A DNA stretch of 64,000 nucleotides from Microbacterium sp. Au-Mic1. Lineage in GTDB: Bacteria > Actinomycetota > Actinomycetes > Actinomycetales > Microbacteriaceae. Positions 17,537 through 25,580 of the stretch are shown piece by piece. Position 1 is the first letter of the stretch. Every line of letters begins with the position of its first letter. The translations under genes were made by a program, and so were the position numbers. Location of the stretch: NCBI RefSeq assembly GCF_021341785.1, contig NZ_JAJTTF010000005.1, positions 248,001-312,000 of the forward strand. Reading direction: 5' to 3'. The notes below the pieces were generated by a model. It was given only the letters and a program-made list of their open reading frames with translations. It had not been told where the DNA came from and did no database searches.

Positions 17537-18495
17537 CCCAGACGGCAGCGATGCCCGGGGTCGCCGCAGGCCGGGGCTCGCGTCGCGCGTCCCGGCCCGG
17601 CGGCAACGCCATCGACAACGCCCGCAAGAAGCTCTTCGTCCCCTTCGTGGGTCCGGCGCTGCTGTTCTACTCGGTGCTGTTCGTCGGCCCTTCCGTCTAC
17701 GCGATCTGGATCAGCTTCCACAAATGGGCCGGAGCCGGTCCGATGGAGTTCGTCGGTCTCGGCAACTACGTCAAGCTGTTCGGTGACAAGCTGTTCCTAC
17801 AGTCCTTCGGCAACACTCTGCTGCTGCTGTTCGTGGTCGGCATCGTGATCTTCTTGGTCTCGTTCGGCCTCACCCTGGTGCTGCGCGACATGGTAGGGCG
17901 CAAGATCGCCCGCTCCGTGATCTTCTTCCCGCACCTCGTGAACGCCATGATCTTCGGCGTGCTCGCCGGTTTCGTGCTCAACCCCGGCGGTCTTGTGAAC
18001 AGGTTGCTGGGCTGGGTCGGCGTGACGGATCCGCCGGCCTGGCTCGCGACCGAGAACCTGTTTCCGCTGATCATGGTGATGCTCACCTGGATCACCACCG
18101 GCTACTACACAACGATCCTGATGGCCGGCGTCGACCGGATCCCGCCCTACTACTACGAGGACTGCGCCCTCGCCGGTGCGAACGCGTTCCAGCGGCTGCG
18201 CTACGTGATCCTGCCGCTGACCTGGGACGTGTTCGGCACCTGCGCGGTGCTGTGGACGATCTCCTCGGTCAAGATCTTCGAGATCATCTGGATCTTCGGC
18301 GGCTCGACCGGCCAGGGCATCCCGCCCACACGTACCTGGAGCACGGCCGTCTACACGTACGTGACGGCATTCTCGGGCGAATCCATCCCTGCGTACGGCA
18401 TGGCCAGCGCCAGCGCGATCCTGTCGCTCGCCCTGGTGTCCATGCTCGTCGTCCTGCTGCGCCGCGTGATGAGGCGCGACGCGATCGAGATCTAG
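17533..18495 (+). CDS. Sugar ABC transporter permease (MalF/UgpA type)
   Basis: A 320-residue membrane protein with a basic, glycine-rich N-terminal tail (about 35 residues) and six helices. The EAA-like loop reads YEDCALAGANAFQRLRYVIL, with YEDCALAGA in place of the usual EAAxxDGA. The start overlaps the binding-protein stop by four bases. It pairs with the next permease; the ATPase must be supplied from elsewhere in the genome. Confidence 0.92.
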   Translation: MTQTAAMPGVAAGRGSRRASRPGGNAIDNARKKLFVPFVGPALLFYSVLFVGPSVYAIWISFHKWAGAGPMEFVGLGNYVKLFGDKLFLQSFGNTLLLLFVVGIVIFLVSFGLTLVLRDMVGRKIARSVIFFPHLVNAMIFGVLAGFVLNPGGLVNRLLGWVGVTDPPAWLATENLFPLIMVMLTWITTGYYTTILMAGVDRIPPYYYEDCALAGANAFQRLRYVILPLTWDVFGTCAVLWTISSVKIFEIIWIFGGSTGQGIPPTRTWSTAVYTYVTAFSGESIPAYGMASASAILSLALVSMLVVLLRRVMRRDAIEI

Positions 18496-18503
18496 GAGTC
18501 CTG

Positions 18504-19433
18504 ATGACCACTGCCCAGCTGCTCCGGGAGGAGACAAGCACCCGTGCGGTCGTGACCGGCCGATCCGACCGCCCCCGTCGGCGCCGGGGCGCCGCGATCG
18601 GACGCGAGCGCAGCGTGCTGCGCGGAGTCGGGCTGGTGCTGCTGTGGGCCTTCGTCGCCCTGAATATCGCCTGGATGGTCTGGATGGTGATCCAGGCCTT
18701 CCGTGACACGCGCTCGATCCTGAGCGATCCGTGGGGGCTTCCCTCCTCGCTCGATCCCGTGAACTTCGTGACGGCATGGACGGCCGGCGACTTCGCCACG
18801 GCGACGCTCAACAGCGTGAGCACGACGCTGGTCTCCTCGTTCGTGACGGTCGCGATCGCGGCCCCCGCCGCCTACTACCTCGGCCGGGTGGAGAACCGAT
18901 TCACGAACGCGCTCACGATGTACTTCGTGTTGGGGTTGGGGATCCCGGTGCAGGTGATCCTGATCCCCTTGTTCGTGATGCTCAATGAGGTGTACCTCAC
19001 CGACAGTCTGATCGGCCTCAACATCGTCTACGTCGGTGTCTCGATGCCGTTCACCGTGTTCCTTCTCATCGCCTTCTTCCGCTCCCTCCCGCGGGAACTC
19101 GAGGAAGCCGCAGCGCTTGACGGAACCTCCGCCTTCGGAACCTTCTGGCGGATAACGCTGCCGCTCGCGAAGGGCGGCATCCTCACCGCATTCGTGCTGC
19201 AGGTCATCTCGCACTGGAACGAGACGCTGCTGGCGCTCACGCTGCTCCAGTCGACCGACAAGTACACCCTGCCGGTGGCGCTGATCTCGTTCATTCAGCA
19301 GCAGACCTACTCGGGCGCCGACTGGGGCGGCCTATTCGCTGGGCTGTGCATCGTGGTGCTGCCGATGCTGGCGATCTATCTGTGGCTCGGGCGCCGCCTC
19401 ACGGAGGGGCTGACGCTCGGCATGGGCAAGTAG
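18504..19433 (+). CDS. Sugar ABC transporter permease (MalG/UgpE type)
   Basis: A 309-residue membrane protein with an arginine-rich cytoplasmic N-terminus and six helices. The EAA loop reads EEAAALDGTSAFGTFWRITL. AGGAGTCCTG just before the ATG serves as ribosome site, eight bases after the previous stop. Last gene of the transporter operon. The next 200 bases to the zinc-uptake gene hold no gene I can support; their distal end carries a Fur/Zur-type box. Confidence 0.93.
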   Translation: MTTAQLLREETSTRAVVTGRSDRPRRRRGAAIGRERSVLRGVGLVLLWAFVALNIAWMVWMVIQAFRDTRSILSDPWGLPSSLDPVNFVTAWTAGDFATATLNSVSTTLVSSFVTVAIAAPAAYYLGRVENRFTNALTMYFVLGLGIPVQVILIPLFVMLNEVYLTDSLIGLNIVYVGVSMPFTVFLLIAFFRSLPRELEEAAALDGTSAFGTFWRITLPLAKGGILTAFVLQVISHWNETLLALTLLQSTDKYTLPVALISFIQQQTYSGADWGGLFAGLCIVVLPMLAIYLWLGRRLTEGLTLGMGK

Positions 19434-19598
19434 TACCCGACATGGCGCTGGACGAGTTCTGAACGAGCGCGTTGGCCGGATCTCGCGGCGAACGCCGCGC
19501 CGCCGAACTCGCGTCGACGATCGCCTCGGTCATCGACGCCCCACTCGCAGGATTCGCTCCAGCCGGCGGAGGCGTGGGCGATGCCTTTGGCTCCGTTT

Positions 19599-19617
19599 TG
19601 ATAATGATTCTCATTTA
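19599..19617 (+). promoter_or_regulatory. Fur/Zur-type operator upstream of znuA
   Basis: TGATAATGATTCTCATTTA contains the inverted arms AATGA/TCATT and resembles the Fur-family consensus (GATAATGAT...ATCATT). It ends only 16 bases before the ATG, so a bound repressor would block the promoter or the transcription start. The downstream genes encode metal uptake, so Zur (or a manganese-type Fur homologue) is the likely ligand protein; a zur-like gene lies at 27119. Confidence 0.72.
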
Positions 19618-19633
19618 ACGTAGTGTCGAGGAC

Positions 19634-20560
19634 ATGCAGAAGCCCCTCGCCGCCCTCGCTCTCGCCGTCGCCTCGATCCTCGCTCTCGCGGGCTGTTCCT
19701 CGACGGCCGGCCCCGCGTCCTCATCCAGCGCGGGGAGCATCGCGGTGACGGCGTCGACCAATGTCTGGGGCGACGTCGCGAAGGAGATCGGCGGCGATCA
19801 CGTCGAGGTCACCTCCGTCATCGCTTCTCTGTCGCAGGATCCGCACGAGTACGAGGTGACTGCCGCGGATCAGCTGAAGGTCCGCGGCGCGAAGCTCATC
19901 CTGGAGAACGGCGGCGGCTATGACTCGTTCTTCGGCGACCTCGTCTCGAAGTCGGGGAGCAAGGCTCCTGTCGTCACCGCGGTCACGTTCGCGCCGAGCT
20001 GGCCGAAGGGTGAGGACGGCATGAAGACCGCCGAGGGATTCAACGAGCACGTCTGGTACGACACGGGGGTCGTCGAGGATGTCGCGAAGAAGGTCGCCGA
20101 CGAGCTCAGCGGCATCGCCCCCGAGCACAAGGCCGACTTCGAGAAGAACCTCGCGACCTTCCAGCAGGGTCTCGCCGGGCTGAACTCCTCGCTCACGACG
20201 ATCAAGGGTGCCCATCAGGGCGAGAAGATCTTCGTCACTGAGCCGGTTCCGCTGTACCTGACGGCGGCCGCGGGCCTGGTGAACGTGACGCCAGAGGCCT
20301 TCAGTCACGCGGTGGAGGAGGGGCAGGACGTCCCGCCCGCCACGCTCCTCGAAGCGACGAACCTCGTCGAGTCGGGTGAGGTCAAGGCGCTGTTCGCCAA
20401 CGCCCAGGCCGGTGGTGCCGAGACCACGAAGGTCATCGGCGTCGCGAAAGAGAAGGGTGTGCCCGTGCAGGAGGTCACCGAGCTGGTGCCGGACGGCAAG
20501 ACCTACCTGTCCTGGATGAAGGACAACATCGACACGCTCTCGCGTAACCTCGACAAGTGA
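19634..20560 (+). CDS. znuA: Zinc/manganese ABC transporter substrate-binding lipoprotein (ZnuA-like)
   Basis: A 308-residue cluster-9 metal-binding protein. The lipobox LAGC puts the lipidated Cys at residue 21. Metal-ligand motifs are DPHEYE (His71) and NEHVWYD (His139). The His-rich loop typical of many zinc ZnuA proteins is missing, so manganese cannot be excluded. A Fur/Zur-type box just upstream and overlapping ATPase and permease genes downstream mark a metal-repressed uptake operon. The start follows the box so closely that the mRNA leader must be very short. Confidence 0.9.
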   Translation: MQKPLAALALAVASILALAGCSSTAGPASSSSAGSIAVTASTNVWGDVAKEIGGDHVEVTSVIASLSQDPHEYEVTAADQLKVRGAKLILENGGGYDSFFGDLVSKSGSKAPVVTAVTFAPSWPKGEDGMKTAEGFNEHVWYDTGVVEDVAKKVADELSGIAPEHKADFEKNLATFQQGLAGLNSSLTTIKGAHQGEKIFVTEPVPLYLTAAAGLVNVTPEAFSHAVEEGQDVPPATLLEATNLVESGEVKALFANAQAGGAETTKVIGVAKEKGVPVQEVTELVPDGKTYLSWMKDNIDTLSRNLDK

Positions 20561-21402
20561 CCTCTCCCGCCGAGTCTCCGGCCGCTCCGCTGCTGCGGAT
20601 CCGCGGTGCCGGCATCCGCCGGGACGACCGAGAGCTGTGGAGCGGACTCGACCTCGATGTGGCCGCGGGCGAGCTCGTGGCGGTGCTCGGCCCCAGCGGC
20701 ACCGGCAAGACCACGCTGCTGCGCGCGATCCTCGGTCTGCAGCAGCTCTCCGAGGGCACCATCGAGGCGGCGGGGCAGCCGGTGCGTCGGCGCGGCAACC
20801 GCCGTATCGGCTACCTCCCGCAGGCGCGCCCGCTGCCGCCCGAGACATCGCTGCGGGGCCGCGACCTCGTCGCGCTCGGCGTCGACGGGCACCGGTTCGG
20901 CCTGCCGATCCCGCGCCGCGGTGACCGCGCCAGGATCGACGCGCTGGTCGCGGCGGTGGGAGCCGACTCCTTCGCGGATCGCCCCGCGGGCACTCTCTCC
21001 GGCGGCGAGCAGCAGCGGCTGCGTGTGGGCCAGGCGCTCGCCGACGACCCAGGGCTGCTTCTCTGCGACGAGCCGCTGACCAGCCTCGACCTGGCCAATC
21101 AGCGAGCAGTGGTGGAGCTCATCGATCGGCACCGCCGCACCGGTGCCGGTGTGCTTCTCGTCACCCACGACATCAACCCGGTGCTCGACATCGTCGACCG
21201 GATCCTGTACCTCGCGAACGGGCGGTTCACGCTGGGCACACCACACGAGGTGCTCACCACGCGAGTGCTCTCGGACCTCTACGGGGTTCCTGTTTTCGTC
21301 TCGGAGGTCGGCGGTCGGCTGGTCGTCGTCGGCGCGCCCGATGCGGAGAGCGCCGCGCATCATCACAACCATGTCGGACCGGACGGGGAGGCGGCCGCAT
21401 GA
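20557..21402 (+). CDS. znuC: Metal ABC transporter ATPase (ZnuC-like)
   Basis: A 281-residue ATPase with Walker A GPSGTGKTT, signature LSGGEQQR and Walker B LLLCDEP. The GTG start overlaps the previous stop (GTGA), so translation is coupled. The C-terminus ends with a short histidine cluster (HHHNHV) that might bind metal (inference). It drives the permease encoded next. Confidence 0.93.
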   Translation: MTSPAESPAAPLLRIRGAGIRRDDRELWSGLDLDVAAGELVAVLGPSGTGKTTLLRAILGLQQLSEGTIEAAGQPVRRRGNRRIGYLPQARPLPPETSLRGRDLVALGVDGHRFGLPIPRRGDRARIDALVAAVGADSFADRPAGTLSGGEQQRLRVGQALADDPGLLLCDEPLTSLDLANQRAVVELIDRHRRTGAGVLLVTHDINPVLDIVDRILYLANGRFTLGTPHEVLTTRVLSDLYGVPVFVSEVGGRLVVVGAPDAESAAHHHNHVGPDGEAAA

Positions 21403-22289
21403 ACCTCGCGGACATCGGCCAGGCCATGTTCGGCGGCCTCTCCCAGTACGGCGAGATCCTCGCACTCGTCTCGAACTCGGTCTGGGCGGGAGCCGTGCTC
21501 GGCCTCGTCGGCGGTCTCATCGGCGTCTTCGTGATGCAGCGCGACATGGCCTTCGCGGTGCACGGCATCAGCGAGCTGTCCTTCGCGGGCGCTGCTGTCG
21601 CTCTGCTGGTGGGCGTCGACGTCGTCACCGGCTCGATCGTCGGCTCCCTGATCGCCGCCGCGATCATCGGTTGGCTGGGCGCTCGCGCGCGCGACCGCAA
21701 CTCGATCATCGGCGTGCTCATGCCGTTCGGTCTCGGCATCGGGATCCTCGCCCTCTCGCTCTACAGCGGGCGCGCGGCGGGCCGGTTCAGTCTTCTGACG
21801 GGGCAGATCGTCTCGGTGCAGTCGGACCAGCTCGGCTGGCTGACCGGGATCTGCGCCCTCGTGCTGGTGGGCCTGCTGCTCATCTGGCGGCCGCTGCGCT
21901 TCGACTCGCTCGACCCGCAGTCGGCCGCCGCGCGCGGCGTTCCGACGGTCGGCGTCTCCTTCGCGTTCATGCTGCTGCTCGGTCTGGTCGTGGCGGTCGC
22001 GGTGCACATCATCGGCGCGCTGCTGGTGATGGCGCTCGTCGTGACACCGGCCGCCGCCGCCATGCGGGTGCGCTCCGGCCCGCTGTCGGTTCCGGTGCTG
22101 GCGGCCGTGTTCGGGGTGGCGTCCGCGGTCGGCGGTATCCTCCTGGCCGTGATGGGGACGCTCCCGGTGAGCCCGTACATCACGACGGTCTCGTTCGTGA
22201 TCTACCTCGTCTGTCGCGCGATCGGATCCCGTCGGGATCGCGTCGTGCGCGCGGCGACCCGACCCGAGGCGGCGGTGCGCCAGCCGTGA
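21399..22289 (+). CDS. znuB: Metal ABC transporter permease (ZnuB-like)
   Basis: A 296-residue ABC-3 family membrane protein with about eight hydrophobic segments, including the family pieces QRDMAFAVHGISELSFAGAA and LVVTPAAAAMR. The start overlaps the ATPase stop by four bases. It completes a three-gene uptake system for zinc or manganese. Confidence 0.92.
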   Translation: MNLADIGQAMFGGLSQYGEILALVSNSVWAGAVLGLVGGLIGVFVMQRDMAFAVHGISELSFAGAAVALLVGVDVVTGSIVGSLIAAAIIGWLGARARDRNSIIGVLMPFGLGIGILALSLYSGRAAGRFSLLTGQIVSVQSDQLGWLTGICALVLVGLLLIWRPLRFDSLDPQSAAARGVPTVGVSFAFMLLLGLVVAVAVHIIGALLVMALVVTPAAAAMRVRSGPLSVPVLAAVFGVASAVGGILLAVMGTLPVSPYITTVSFVIYLVCRAIGSRRDRVVRAATRPEAAVRQP

Positions 22290-22337
22290 TCGACCGTCGC
22301 GCCGCCGCACCTCACCGCGTGCCGCGCGACCGGTCTT

Positions 22338-22360
22338 CCCGGGGGGACAATCCTCCCGGG
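22338..22360 (+). terminator. Hairpin after the znu operon
   Basis: CCCGGGGGG and CCTCCCGGG form a 9-bp stem (one G-U pair) around ACAAT. No T-run follows; it sits between znuB and the YibE/F gene and may partly separate their expression. Confidence 0.45.
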
Positions 22361-22380
22361 GCGAGTGGAGGAGTTCGGCG

Positions 22381-23814
22381 ATGGGACACGGGCACGGACA
22401 TGACACGGCCGCGATCCGTCAGGTTCGGGTAGCGCGCACTCCCCGGCGCATTCTGCTGACGACCCTGATCGTCGTCGGGGTGGTGACGATCGTCGGGCTG
22501 CTGCTGCTCTGGCCGTCCCCGACGCGTCCGGGAAGCGTGGCGATCGGTTCCTCGTCCGCGCGGAGCACGACCTATCCGACCGGCGAGATCGTGAAGCTGA
22601 CCGACTGCGCGGATCTGCCACCATCGGCGGGCGGCGGATCCGGCGGGGCAACCGGCTCCGGGGGAGCGGGCGCCGGTCCCAGTGGTCAATCGGGCGCCGG
22701 TGGCGTGGCGGCCCCTGCTGCGGGAGGTGCGGCCCCCGCGCCCTGCTTGATCGCCCAGGTCAGGATCGAGAGCGGCGCCCGTGCCGGAGACAAGGTCACG
22801 ACCATGCTGAACGGGCCGTTCGCCCGTGCGGGTCTGCGTCCCGGCGACCGGCTCGAGCTGCGGGTGACCGAGGTTCCGGGGCGCGCGAACGTCCCGCAGC
22901 CGGGCGGGGTGGATCCGGGGATCGCGGCGTTCGGCGTGGTCAGGACCGTACCGCTCGCGGTCTGGGCCGGACTGTTCGTGCTGATCGTGCTCGTGGTCGG
23001 ACTTCTCCGCGGCCTGCTCGCGCTCGTCGGGCTGATCTTCAGCGGCGCCATGATCGTGATGTTCATGCTGCCCGCCTTGCTGCACGCCGGGCCCGCGATG
23101 GCGATCGCCCTCGTCGGGTCCTCTGCGATCCTCTACGTCGTGCTGTATCTCGCGCATGGCGTCTCCATGCGCACGAGCGCCGCGCTTGCGGGGACCCTGG
23201 CGGGTGTCGCCATCACCGCGATCCTGGCCCAACTGGCGGTCGGTACCACCCGGCTCAGCGGCCTCGACGAGAGCGCCGGCTTCCTTGCGCCGATGGTGCC
23301 GCAGGTCGACTTCCAAGGGCTGCTGACCTGCGCGATCATCATCGCCGGCCTGGGCGTGCTCAACGACGTGACGATCACGCAGAGCTCCTCCGTCTGGGAG
23401 CTGCGTGCCGTCGCCCCGGAGCTCTCTCGGCGGCAGCTCTTCGGCCGCGCGATGCGCATCGGACGGGACCACATCGCGTCCACCATCTACACGATCGTGT
23501 TCGCCTATGTGGGGGCATCCCTCAGCGTCGTGCTCCTGCTCTACGTGTACGACCAGCCGATGGTGAGCCTGCTGAGCCTGGAGGACATCGCGACGGAGGT
23601 CGTCCGCACGCTGTGCAGCGGGATCGGGCTCGTGCTCGCCGTTCCGCTCACCACGGCCATCGCCGTCGCGCTGCTCCCGCCCCGTTCCGCCGTGACGGGG
23701 GAGGCGATGCCGTCCTCGCTTGGCGAGGACGATGCCGAGAAGGTCGCCTGGCTGCGCACGTTGCGCACCGTTGAGGACGAACCGCTGACGCGGCCGAGTC
23801 CGCGCACCGCGTGA
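22381..23814 (+). CDS. YibE/F family membrane protein
   Basis: A 477-residue polytopic protein of the YibE/F family, whose function is not established. The N-terminus MGHGHGHD is His-rich. A first membrane helix lies at about residues 22-42. A Gly/Ala/Pro low-complexity stretch runs through about 85-120, then a small extracytoplasmic domain, then some seven helices containing the family segment DVTITQSSSVWEL. GAGGAG precedes the ATG. It follows the metal-uptake operon after 91 bases and a hairpin, so co-expression with znu is possible but not shown. Confidence 0.87.
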   Translation: MGHGHGHDTAAIRQVRVARTPRRILLTTLIVVGVVTIVGLLLLWPSPTRPGSVAIGSSSARSTTYPTGEIVKLTDCADLPPSAGGGSGGATGSGGAGAGPSGQSGAGGVAAPAAGGAAPAPCLIAQVRIESGARAGDKVTTMLNGPFARAGLRPGDRLELRVTEVPGRANVPQPGGVDPGIAAFGVVRTVPLAVWAGLFVLIVLVVGLLRGLLALVGLIFSGAMIVMFMLPALLHAGPAMAIALVGSSAILYVVLYLAHGVSMRTSAALAGTLAGVAITAILAQLAVGTTRLSGLDESAGFLAPMVPQVDFQGLLTCAIIIAGLGVLNDVTITQSSSVWELRAVAPELSRRQLFGRAMRIGRDHIASTIYTIVFAYVGASLSVVLLLYVYDQPMVSLLSLEDIATEVVRTLCSGIGLVLAVPLTTAIAVALLPPRSAVTGEAMPSSLGEDDAEKVAWLRTLRTVEDEPLTRPSPRTA

Positions 23815-23820
23815 ATCCCG

Positions 23821-24507
23821 CTATGCGGCCGGATCGCCGTAGCGCTCGGCGATCTCCTTCGATCCCGGCCATCCCTCATACGTCGCATGCTGGGGCCAGC
23901 CGTCCGGGACGTCCTGCCAGACCTCCTGACGCCCGTACGGCAGCACGTCCGCGATCGCGAAGGTGAGCATGAACTGCTCGGCGCCGCGCCCCGTCGTGTG
24001 CCAGGTGCGGTAGACGTCGTCGCCGTCGCGCAGGAACACGTTGTACGCGAATCCCTCACCCGGACCGGCATCCATGTCCGCGCCGAAGGTCGACGCCGCC
24101 GAGGAGTACCAGGTCATGCGGTTCCCGACGCGCTTCTTGTACGCGAGGATCTCGTCCATCGGCCCGTTGGTGACGACGACGAACCGCACATCCAGCGGCT
24201 CCACGATGTCGGGACGCGCGAACTGCGCCGTGCCGCCGGTGCAGCCCGGGCACTGCCAGGTGGCGCCGTCGGTCCACATGTGGTGGTAGGTCACGAGCTG
24301 GCTGTGCCCGTCGAAGATCTCGGCCAGGGTGACCCGGCTGCCGTCCTCGGCGATCAGCGTGTACTCGGGCAGCTTCACCGCGGGCAGCCGACGGCGGGCG
24401 GCCGCGATCGCATCCAGCTCGCGGGTCGCCGCCTTCTCCCTGATCCGCAGTTTCGCGAGCTCCTCGCGCCAGGTCTGCTCGTCGACGACGGGGGGCAGAG
24501 CGGTCAT
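23821..24507 (-). CDS. DUF899 (thioredoxin-like) family protein
   Basis: A 228-residue cytoplasmic protein of the DUF899 family. The thioredoxin-like core includes the sequence WQCPGCTGG (CxxC-type pair) and GFAYNVFLRDGDDVYRTWHT. The function is uncharacterised; a role as a thiol-dependent reductase is only a fold-based guess. The gene is divergent from a TetR gene across two tandem 19-bp palindromes, so it is probably the regulated target. Confidence 0.88.
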   Translation of the reverse strand: MTALPPVVDEQTWREELAKLRIREKAATRELDAIAAARRRLPAVKLPEYTLIAEDGSRVTLAEIFDGHSQLVTYHHMWTDGATWQCPGCTGGTAQFARPDIVEPLDVRFVVVTNGPMDEILAYKKRVGNRMTWYSSAASTFGADMDAGPGEGFAYNVFLRDGDDVYRTWHTTGRGAEQFMLTFAIADVLPYGRQEVWQDVPDGWPQHATYEGWPGSKEIAERYGDPAA

Positions 24508-24548
24508 GACTTCCTCCGATGGTCGTTCCGTTCGCGGCGGCGGCGCCG

Positions 24549-24567
24549 ATGTTCACGGCGTCCACAT
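24549..24567. promoter_or_regulatory. TetR operator, copy 1
   Basis: ATGTTCACGGCGTCCACAT, a 19-bp inverted repeat of the form ATGTNNAC-NNN-GTNNACAT. Its centre lies 24 bp from the centre of the second copy at 24573-24591, within the 134-base gap between the divergent DUF899 and TetR genes. Confidence 0.68.
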
Positions 24568-24572
24568 CTGCT

Positions 24573-24591
24573 ATGTTCACACCGTACACAT
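24573..24591. promoter_or_regulatory. TetR operator, copy 2
   Basis: ATGTTCACACCGTACACAT, matching copy 1 at 16 of 19 positions, with both 8-base arms of the same pattern. Tandem placement in the divergent promoter is typical of an autoregulated TetR repressor that also controls its neighbour. Confidence 0.68.
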
Positions 24592-24641
24592 GTGCGCCCG
24601 CCAGGACAAGGGCTGCGGGGGACGAAGCGAGAGGGGATCCG

Positions 24642-25223
24642 GTGGCCTACCATCACGGCGATCTCGCGACCGCCCTCGTCCAGGCAGCCGTCGACCTCGG
24701 CCGCGAGGGCGGGCCCGCGGCGGTGACGATCCGCGAGGCGACCCGTCGGGCCGGCGTCTCGCCGAACGCCGCGTACCGGCACTTCCCGAACCGTGCGGCG
24801 CTGCTCGACGCGACGGCGGCGGCGATCCAGCAGGGCCTGGCCGCCGCGATGACCGATGCCCCGAACCGCTCTCCGGCCGCGCGGCTGCAGCGGATCGGCG
24901 CCGCCTACGTCGACTTCGCCCTGGATGAGCCGGGCTGGTTCGCGGTGGTCTTCTTCGGGATCCGGCCGCCGGATCCCGCTACGGTGCGGCAGGCGCCCGC
25001 GTTCGTCGCGCTGACGGCCGCGCTCGACGATCTCGTCGCAGCCGGTGGCCTCTCCGCGGAGCGCCGGGATGACGCCGCGTGGGCGTGCTGGGCCACCGTG
25101 CACGGCTTCGCGGAGCTCTGCCTGCGCGGACCGCTCGCGGGCGTGGGCCGGGCGGAGCAGCGTCGACGCGCCGAGGTCGCGATCCACGCGGTGATCGCCG
25201 GGATCCAGCTCGACGCCGGGTGA
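24642..25223 (+). CDS. TetR/AcrR family transcriptional regulator
   Basis: A 193-residue regulator. The helix-turn-helix occupies about residues 22-65 (TIREATRRAGVSPNAAYRHF). The C-terminal region resembles TetR_C domains of the WHG type (LDEPGWFAVVFFG). Start chosen at GTG 24642 (VAYHHGDL) because GAGAGGG lies upstream; the longer open frame beginning at 24519 would translate through both operators and is rejected. Likely represses itself and the DUF899 gene. Confidence 0.88.
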   Translation: MAYHHGDLATALVQAAVDLGREGGPAAVTIREATRRAGVSPNAAYRHFPNRAALLDATAAAIQQGLAAAMTDAPNRSPAARLQRIGAAYVDFALDEPGWFAVVFFGIRPPDPATVRQAPAFVALTAALDDLVAAGGLSAERRDDAAWACWATVHGFAELCLRGPLAGVGRAEQRRRAEVAIHAVIAGIQLDAG

Positions 25224-25251
25224 AGATCTCCTGCGGTCGCGCTCTCCGCGA

Positions 25252-25337
25252 TGACCGTTCTCAGGACGGGGTCCGCCTTCGAGCGGAAAGTCACGTGCGG
25301 GGCGCCCGATTCCGACAGATGATCCTGAGAACGGTCA
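25252..25337. repeat. 86-bp palindromic element in the intergenic gap
   Basis: Perfect 15-bp terminal arms TGACCGTTCTCAGGA and TCCTGAGAACGGTCA enclose 56 bases with an inner hairpin (TCCGC/GCGGA). A similar-length stretch with nearly the same arms lies inside the mpg gene at 31750-31828. The rest of the 357-base gap 25224-25580 shows a -10-like TAGGAT at 25444-25449 and a GAAAGG ribosome site before 25581, otherwise nothing I can name. Confidence 0.7.
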
Positions 25338-25580
25338 GGAACGATTCCGCGCCCGGACCGCGGTCGTCGATGCGGCGATCCGCCAGGCGATCGTTCCGCG
25401 TCCGGCCGTGCACCGACCCTGTCGGCACAACGGAACGGCGGGTTAGGATCTTCAGGACTCGCGCGGATCGCGGACCCCGCACCCAGGGGCGCCGGACGAC
25501 GCGATTCCCCCTCCGCATCCATCCTCCTGGCGCATCCCCCCTGCCCCGGAGCAGGAGGGGCGAACAGAAAGGCGCGGCAC

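Noticed and set aside
19434..19597. Possible small gene between the transporter and znuA (71-codon minus-strand frame)
   Set aside because: Alanine/proline-rich, begins inside the Fur/Zur box and has no ribosome site.
24519..24641. Upstream extension of the TetR reading frame
   Set aside because: It would translate through both tandem operators and lacks a ribosome site; GTG at 24642 has GAGAGGG upstream.
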